From assembly GCA_020809705.1 (NCBI GenBank), contig CP085827.1:4340001-4404000 (forward strand): a stretch of 64,000 nt of DNA, given 5' to 3'. Below the pieces are notes generated by a model, which had not been told where the DNA came from, did not search any database, and worked only from the letters and a program-made list of their open reading frames with translations. This document shows, piece by piece, positions 58,503 through 64,000 of the stretch. The first letter of the stretch is position 1. Every line of letters begins with the position of its first letter. The DNA comes from Calonectria ilicicola. Lineage: Eukaryota; Ascomycota; Sordariomycetes; Hypocreales; Nectriaceae. Made by a program: the position numbers and the translations under genes.

Positions 58503-59809
58503 CTATTTTGCGATTTCCACGCCTCCGACCTAGAAAAAAGTTAGCGATACTCAATCAGCTATATGGTTCATGAGGAGGCTTGCGACGTACAGCTCCCATT
58601 GTCTTCTTGAGGTCCCCTGCCAAGCAGAATTCCGTTAGCTATCATTCATTGATCTTTCCGACGTAGTGATACTTGCCATAGATTGCGAATTGGCCGGCTG
58701 TCAGAGCGCCAACCATGAACAGGCGAGCCCCAATACCGCTAAAAGAACCACGAAGACCAAGTTCTTTAGAAATTTTGACAAGTCTGCTAGTGGTGCTCTC
58801 GCCCGGAAGACCCTTGGTCTTGTTGATTTTAGAAAGCATGGTATCGGCGGGCTGAGAGACAATAGCGGCGGCGAAACCAGCGATCAGACCAGAACCAAGG
58901 TTGACGGTGGTCTGCATGGCATCACTGGTCTTTGACTTGTCAAAGATATTGGCATAGGCAAATTCTACCACTTTCTCGTAAACGGCAAATTTGGTCATGG
59001 TATAGGGAACCCTAACACGTCAGTGGTAGAACGAGATTGAGCCGGATTGTACGTACTGCTTGAACAGGATGGGGCCGAACCCAGAATAGAAGGCACCAAT
59101 TCCCTCCTGGCTGGCGATCTTGGTAAAACCAGATACAAGGCCATTGGCAAAGTTAGGTTGAGACACCAATCGGATACGAGTAGCCTCAAGGGGGCAGAGA
59201 GCAATATCAGCAAAGAACTCTGCAAAGGCGGACGAGACACAATAGACTGCAATACGATTATCTCTCGCGTTCTCATAGCCGAGGATATTGATGGATTGCT
59301 GCTTGAAAAATTCGTAACCACCAAACTTCAAAGCTCCTTGTAGGAAATATCCGGCGAAGGTAGGACCAGCCCCTGTCAAAAGAGCTCCGGCGCCCTCATT
59401 CTGGATGACTTGGCGGAAACCACCAATCATCCCGCGGTTATACGTAACCGGGTCGAGCTGGATCCGGGTCTTCACACTATTCAACGAATTTTGTTAGCCA
59501 ACTATATGTAAGATAGAACATTTTGTCATGGCCTTTCTTCTCTCATTAAAACAACATTGTCGCTCCTCAAACCACTCTCAGCAGGTCCAACATGTGTATA
59601 CCGGAAAGGCTCAAATCTGCATACTCTTTTTCATACTCTTTTATAAGAACTGATGTCACCTACACATCAACGGGAGTGAGTCCTCCATGAGTGACAGAAC
59701 AGCATACGGCACCAGCGAAGGCGAAACGCGAATAGAGGCCGATACCGGACAGCTTCTTCGGCTCGGCTTTGCCATCTACCTGGGGTGAAACAGTCACCGT
59801 GGCGCTCAT
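58503..59809 (-). CDS. mir1: Mitochondrial phosphate carrier, Mir1 type
   Basis: Inner-membrane carrier of the SLC25 family that brings phosphate into the matrix for ATP synthesis. Exons: 59664-59809, 59057-59476, 58677-59011, 58591-58616, 58503-58529, giving 317 aa, the normal length. The three carrier repeats show PxDxxK-type signatures: [22 protein letters not shown] and [28 protein letters not shown] and [25 protein letters not shown] are typical of phosphate carriers. Intron 3 begins GCAAGT (GC-AG type); without splicing the frame would end [10 protein letters not shown], while splicing gives the expected end [21 protein letters not shown]. The last two exons are only 26 and 27 nt. Start: first [12 protein letters not shown]; upstream codons in frame lack ATG. 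Confidence 0.95.
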
Positions 59810-60944
59810 TTTGTCAGTAGCGAAAGAAGGATCGCTCAAATGAGGAAATGGATGCGTGTGTACAATCTTTGCCGAGGGAGCTAGTGCAGGGAGATGATAT
59901 AAGCCTTGTGGAAAGGCAGTTTCATACAAGGCGCATCAAATCCAGGAATAAAAACAAAGATGAAGAATTCACAAGCAGAGCTTTGTTACTGTTCCGAATT
60001 GAATAGGGGTTCAGCATGTGCAGGCGCAATGGGATTTATTACCGGCGGAATCTCGATCCAAATGCCATCCCGCCGGCATGAGATCGATCAGATCCACCAG
60101 GGGGTCCAATTGACTCCCCGTGACGATCTACGGGCCCCTATTGTGAGATTTTAGTTAAACTAATATTAAAGCTAATCAGGCTAGCAATTGGCAGAGAAAT
60201 TCCCGGAACGGATTTTGCAACAATCTCCCTAAACGCCGCCGTCAGCCCAATCCCGGGTATTCTCGGTACGGTTGAAGTCTCCACATTGACTCATTACACG
60301 AGATATACAAGTCACGTCAAATCGAGCGCAACTTCTCAGTCTTTTAATTAATAGCATAAAAGCCATGAGGACATATGCCACCTACATGCATGTATTTCCA
60401 TCCGGCTATGGAATTCCCATCACAAAGACTGATCCTGAACTCGGCTTCAGCATAACCCCTTGTATAAGCAAGACTTCAAGCCCAGACATTATTTTTTTTT
60501 TAACCAGGCAATTGCAAGCAAAATGGCCGATCGAAAATCTTATCATGTGTCTATTCTTCAATTCAAACCAATATTTGCCCATGACGATGTCATATGGGCA
60601 AAGCTCCCTCCCGCTCAGCTACCCAATTCTATTGATCGAACTGTCGAACGAAGGTCCTGATGGTGATTGCAATTCTTGTTCTTGTGCTATCCCACTCAGC
60701 ATTGCTAATTACTCCTTGTCATCAACTATTGATACTAAGATTTGTGCATCTTAGTCAGAGTACACTATTGATTCAAGAACTCAGTCGAGTTATCAAGTCT
60801 ATCTAGTAGAGGTGGCTTCCTATAGAAGACAATCTTCTCATCTAAATGAGCTCTATTCGTGGCATCCTACGCCACGAAGGTATCAAAATATCGCACCATC
60901 ATCCATCATACCCAATGTCTCATAATAAGCCAACACTTGCGACT
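59810..60944. other. Intergenic: mir1 promoter and 3' side of the deubiquitinase gene
   Basis: 1.1 kb between two minus-strand genes. AT-rich around 60150-60200 and 60330-60370; a T-run at 60490-60499. The frame of 129 codons at 60365-60754 (+) has no domain and no codon bias and is not called. Confidence 0.5.
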
Positions 60945-62011
60945 CTATGCATCCATGTCTACGTCCTCGTCTCCGCCTCCCTGTCCTCTCCGCAGAGCCC
61001 CCTCAGCCGTCTTCTTTCTCTCCAAGCTCTCTTTGACCCAGGAATTGACAGCCGCATCGCCACCCTTTGCTAGCTTCTCTCTCACGACGCCTTTGAGCAC
61101 CTCGCCTGCAAAGCCCACAAAGTTGTGTCGTCGCAGAGCATTTTCGAACAGCCAGTCGCGGCGCTTGCGCTCCTCACGTTCCAGCAGTTCAGTATCACCA
61201 AAGTCCCTAGCCCGTTGTCGCAAATCACGGCACATAGCCAGCAGATTGAAGCGAATCTCGGTCGCATCGTAGCGCGCGACACGACGCTGCAGGACTTCAA
61301 CGACACGAGAGGGAAAGCTGTCGGCATCGCAAGGGCCGTGCGAGATGGGTGCGGGCTGCAGACCGTCGAGCTCGTATAAAGTGCCGTTTATAGGAAGGTA
61401 GGCGATGAAGTGAAAAGCATCCTCAGGCTCGCCTGACTTGTGTGTCTCGTCAACAAAGGGACTGCTGCGCGCAAAGCTGTTGTGAACCTCACGGATGAGG
61501 TCAGAGTTGCTCAGCGCCTCACCACGGAACTCTGGAGGCAGAACCATGGTGAATTCTCGGAAATCGCGGAGTTGTTCGCCGATGTCTACATCAGCTGTTT
61601 TGTTGAGGAGAACGCTAAGCAGGGCTTGGGTAGCACAAGCATTCTGGATGGTCTGGGCGGCGAAAAAGATGTTTTCCGAGGCAGCTTGGTCGAAGGAGCC
61701 GTCGCGAGGGCCATCAGGAGTGGCATACGGTTGATCGGTCGGGTATTTGAAGAGGAAAATAACGCCGTAAAGAGGCTGAAGGGTCAAAAGCTCGGAGGGG
61801 TCGAGGGTGAGGAGCTCTTCGAACTGGACGTCTTTGACACCAAGGTTTTCGATGAGGGAGGTGAAGACACCCTGGCGACAAGTTAGGAGAGAGAGAATGG
61901 GTGAGAGACATGTTCATACCGCATCGGATTCAACTGCGAAAGGTATTTTGTCAGCTAGGTGCCTGATGGGTTCATGGGATTCTCCATACTAGTATTCCAT
62001 CCACCACTCAT
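60945..62011 (-). CDS. uch37: Ubiquitin C-terminal hydrolase, Uch37/UCHL5 type
   Basis: Cysteine protease that trims ubiquitin chains; its relatives bind the proteasome lid through Rpn13, or INO80. Three exons: 61990-62011 (22 nt), 61920-61933 (14 nt) and 60945-61871, giving 320 aa. The spliced start reads MSGGWNTIESDAGVFTSLIENLG, matching the family start around ESDPGVF. Catalytic residues by family position: Gln85 (oxyanion), Cys91 in QNACATQ, His166 in AFHFIAYLP, Asp181 in YELDGLQ; the spacing matches human UCHL5. C-terminal ULD-like part: YDATEIRFNLLAMCRDLRQRA and HNFVGFAGEVLKGVVREKL, then a KEKE-like Lys/Glu tail and acidic DEDVDMDA. BAP1-type proteins are longer, so Uch37 is preferred. 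Confidence 0.94.
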
Positions 62012-62761
62012 GATTGCTAAGGTTGTGGGAGCGCTGTTGTGGGGGAGCTTCGGGGAGGACGGGACCTCAAAACACAAGACTCTATAGTCGAATTCGGAGG
62101 CTTTCAGTAACTCACGGCGACTTGGAGCTCAAGGCAAATTGTCGACCAGATAACACTTCGCCTGGTGTACGAATGCAACCAGAGACAGATTGATGTAAGC
62201 TCTTTGGGGAGCTTGAGCCAGCGAGGGTCTGATATCATTCGGCCTCCACCGCCCACTTCGGGCGCGATAAGATAAGAATTTTTTGAGGCAGCAACGCCTA
62301 CGACAGCTATACGACAGCTTTTAATCAATCCTCAACAACGCGGTGCTGTTTTTCATTCATGGACCCGACAATGGCATCAAAATACCAAAATATCTCATAA
62401 TCCGTGAGCCACAAGTTTTTGAACCAATATTGTGGGCAGCCCGTAACAAAAAGCATTCAGCATGTTTTACCAAAAGTAGGAACAGACATTGAAAGCGATC
62501 AACATATCGTTCATTCACCACAAATTCCAATCTCAAAGCAAGCGTTGCATGTTATTGGAGCAATAAAAGGGGCCTGCGCCCACCTTCCTTCTGCGGAAGG
62601 GTTCTTATTGAGAATGATAATCGCAAGGTAAATTAAACCCCCAACTCCCGCAGAATCCATCCAAAGCTTGTCGTAGCGAGTCGCTCTCCCTTTTCTGAAA
62701 ACTCATCTCACATCTCCCATCCATACTTTTTACATGCCTTCGAATCGCTCCAAATACACAT
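62012..62761. other. Spacer between HERP-like and Uch37 genes
   Basis: 750 bases on the same strand as both genes: 3' UTR of the HERP-like gene and promoter of Uch37. AT-rich around 62330-62560. No gene seen. Confidence 0.5.
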
Positions 62762-64000
62762 CTAGACTGCAATAAGCTGCTCCCGAGCTGGCTCCTCACC
62801 TCCGTGGTTCCGTGTCAGTGGGTCAGGTTGAGTCTGCTGTTGCTCATTACCTTGCTCTCCTCCTTCATCGCCAGCCCCATCCTGGTTAGCTTCATTCTCA
62901 TTTTGGGCTGCAGCTTCTGCTGCAGCTGCTGCCGCAGCGGCGGCGGCTTCTCTCCTCTCCCTCTCGGCCCGTGCTGCCGCCTCCAGATTGGCAATGTGTC
63001 TTTCAGCCACGCCTGGAGCAATGCTAGCCAAAAATAGAAGCCCAGCTCTCTCCAGCCGACGCAGCTGCATCATAAGCCAGCCGTCATCGCCATGACGCTC
63101 TGCTACCAACCTTGCTGCCATATCTGCGGGGTTCGGTTCCTGACCTTCCCCAGCAACATCGTTTTGATCCTGACCAGCCGCTTGACGTGGCTGCTCCAAG
63201 GGGATCAAGTTCTCAAGGTGTCGTCCGAGGGGTCGCCAAATGTGGTCGGGGATCCCGTTTAGAACACCAGTGCTCAAGATGAAAATGAAAAAGGCGATGC
63301 AAATAACGGTGAACCATCTAGACCAGCTTGTGTTGGGATTGGTAAAGAACCACACGAATAAAGCCAAGCGAAACACTAGCCAGATGTGGGGCCACAGTTG
63401 CATCAACAAGGGCGGTAGTGCCGCCACTGGGGGATTGCCATGATGCATCCCAATGACAGGCTGGTTTTGGTCTGGTAACTGAATTTGTTCATTTGCTGGT
63501 TGAGGTGGATCCTGTGGCTGGTGATGGTGGTGATGCCTTTGGTGGAGTTGCGCTTGCGCTTGCGACTGTGGCTGCGGTTGAACTTGAACTGGCTGTTGGC
63601 CAAGCTGGGTTTGTTGCTGCTGCTGCGTTTGCGCTTGTGGTTGATGAGTATGAGGCCGGTGGTGGTGGTGGTGATGATGATGGTGGTGCCTGTTTCGGAC
63701 TTGTGCCTGAGGATCTTGCAATACACTGCCCAGCATCGATGGGTATGACTGTCGAATTTGGGGGAAGCTCGTCTGAGTCCGTAGTCGTGGTGTATAGTAT
63801 GTCTCAGAGCCCGTGCCGTTAAAGAGTAATGCCCGGGGTCCTTCTGGAGATGACAGGATATAAACCTCGGGACCCTGTCTTGTTGCCGTGCCGTTGGCTC
63901 CAGCTCTAGCTACTGCAGGGTCGGGAGTAGCTCTACCGCTAGCCGTCATGGGAAAGACCGGAGTCGCAACTCCAGGTTGCGCAAGAGAACGATTGTGCAA
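62762..64000 (-). CDS. HERP/Usa1-like ER membrane protein (partial, N-terminus off window)
   Basis: 412 residues visible; the frame runs off the right edge, so an N-terminal domain (a ubiquitin-like domain is usual in HERP) is missing. Visible order: PRALLFNGTG near 56-64, a Gln/His-rich disordered region with a run of ten His at about 105-114 and five at 156-160, then two close membrane segments (about 203-219 LWPHIWLVFRLALFVWFF, and 229-246) separated by TNPNTSWSRWF. PDHIWRPLGRHLENLIP follows. A basic helix and an 11-Ala run (about 350-361) precede an acidic, Gln-rich tail. HERP-type proteins scaffold the Hrd1 ubiquitin ligase in ER-associated degradation; that role is inferred from the membrane hairpin and topology. 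Other UBL-TM proteins remain possible. Confidence 0.6.
   Translation of the reverse strand: MHNRSLAQPGVATPVFPMTASGRATPDPAVARAGANGTATRQGPEVYILSSPEGPRALLFNGTGSETYYTPRLRTQTSFPQIRQSYPSMLGSVLQDPQAQVRNRHHHHHHHHHHRPHTHQPQAQTQQQQQTQLGQQPVQVQPQPQSQAQAQLHQRHHHHHQPQDPPQPANEQIQLPDQNQPVIGMHHGNPPVAALPPLLMQLWPHIWLVFRLALFVWFFTNPNTSWSRWFTVICIAFFIFILSTGVLNGIPDHIWRPLGRHLENLIPLEQPRQAAGQDQNDVAGEGQEPNPADMAARLVAERHGDDGWLMMQLRRLERAGLLFLASIAPGVAERHIANLEAAARAERERREAAAAAAAAAAEAAAQNENEANQDGAGDEGGEQGNEQQQTQPDPLTRNHGGEEPAREQLIAV

Noticed and set aside
58642..58676. Phosphate carrier ending at [10 protein letters not shown] without the last introns
   Set aside because: The downstream 26- and 27-nt exons rebuild the family C-terminus in frame with good splice sites, so the GC-AG intron model is preferred.
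63640..63690. His10 run as vector or tag contamination
   Set aside because: Codons are mixed CAC/CAT and embedded in a native His/Gln-rich region with genomic flanks on both sides.

Overview
The window is nuclear DNA from a filamentous ascomycete, most likely a Sordariomycete and plausibly Hypocreales. The genes carry many short introns (about 47-75 nt) with fungal GTRNGT donors and CTAAC/CTGAC-like branch points. The proteins belong to fungal families: AzgA purine transporter, fungal rhodopsin-type and cAMP-receptor-type 7TM proteins, DUF6590, Kap104 and Mir1. A run of four GGGTTA units matches the usual filamentous-fungal telomere repeat. Genus cannot be set from sequence alone. I saw no rRNA, tRNA or CRISPR.

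Layout, left to right. 1-7.1 kb: no gene recognised. 7.1-10.05 kb (-): transportin Kap104. 13.2-13.6 kb (-): small proteasome assembly chaperone of the Pba4/PSMG4 type, with an 11-bp tandem repeat just upstream of its start. 14.35-15.84 kb (+): carnosine N-methyltransferase-like protein (N2227 family), convergent with a short-chain dehydrogenase (16.06-16.99 kb, -). 18.3-20.2 kb (-): nine-exon DUF6590 gene. 23.0-25.6 kb (+): large proline-rich, coiled-coil protein with a uORF. 29.5-30.1 kb (-): small basic orphan ORF. 30.1-37.7 kb: gene-poor and partly very AT-rich, containing a roughly 465-bp terminal-inverted-repeat element with a 9-bp target duplication and a telomere repeat in its core. 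37.7-39.2 kb (+): cAMP-receptor-like GPCR. 42.5-44.4 kb (-): long disordered protein with a degenerate methyltransferase domain. 46.5-48.8 kb (+): AzgA purine transporter. 49.6-51.5 kb (+): Fmp42-type MFS transporter. 51.9-53.3 kb (-): C2H2-like regulator. 56.07-56.30 kb (+): small zinc-ribbon-like gene decayed by G-to-A changes of RIP type. 57.0-58.3 kb (+): fungal rhodopsin-type membrane protein. 58.5-59.8 kb (-): mitochondrial phosphate carrier with a GC-AG intron. 60.9-62.0 kb (-): Uch37-type deubiquitinase with a 14-nt microexon. 62.8-64.0 kb (-, cut by the edge): HERP-like ER membrane protein.

The genes do not form an operon or an obvious biosynthetic cluster; most are independent housekeeping genes. 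Three belong to the ubiquitin-proteasome field (Pba4, Uch37, HERP-like), but only the last two are neighbours. The most unusual structure is the small inverted-repeat element at 33.5-34.0 kb. I found no convincing new multi-gene system. Exon boundaries were set by eye from splice signals, frame continuity and family resemblance.
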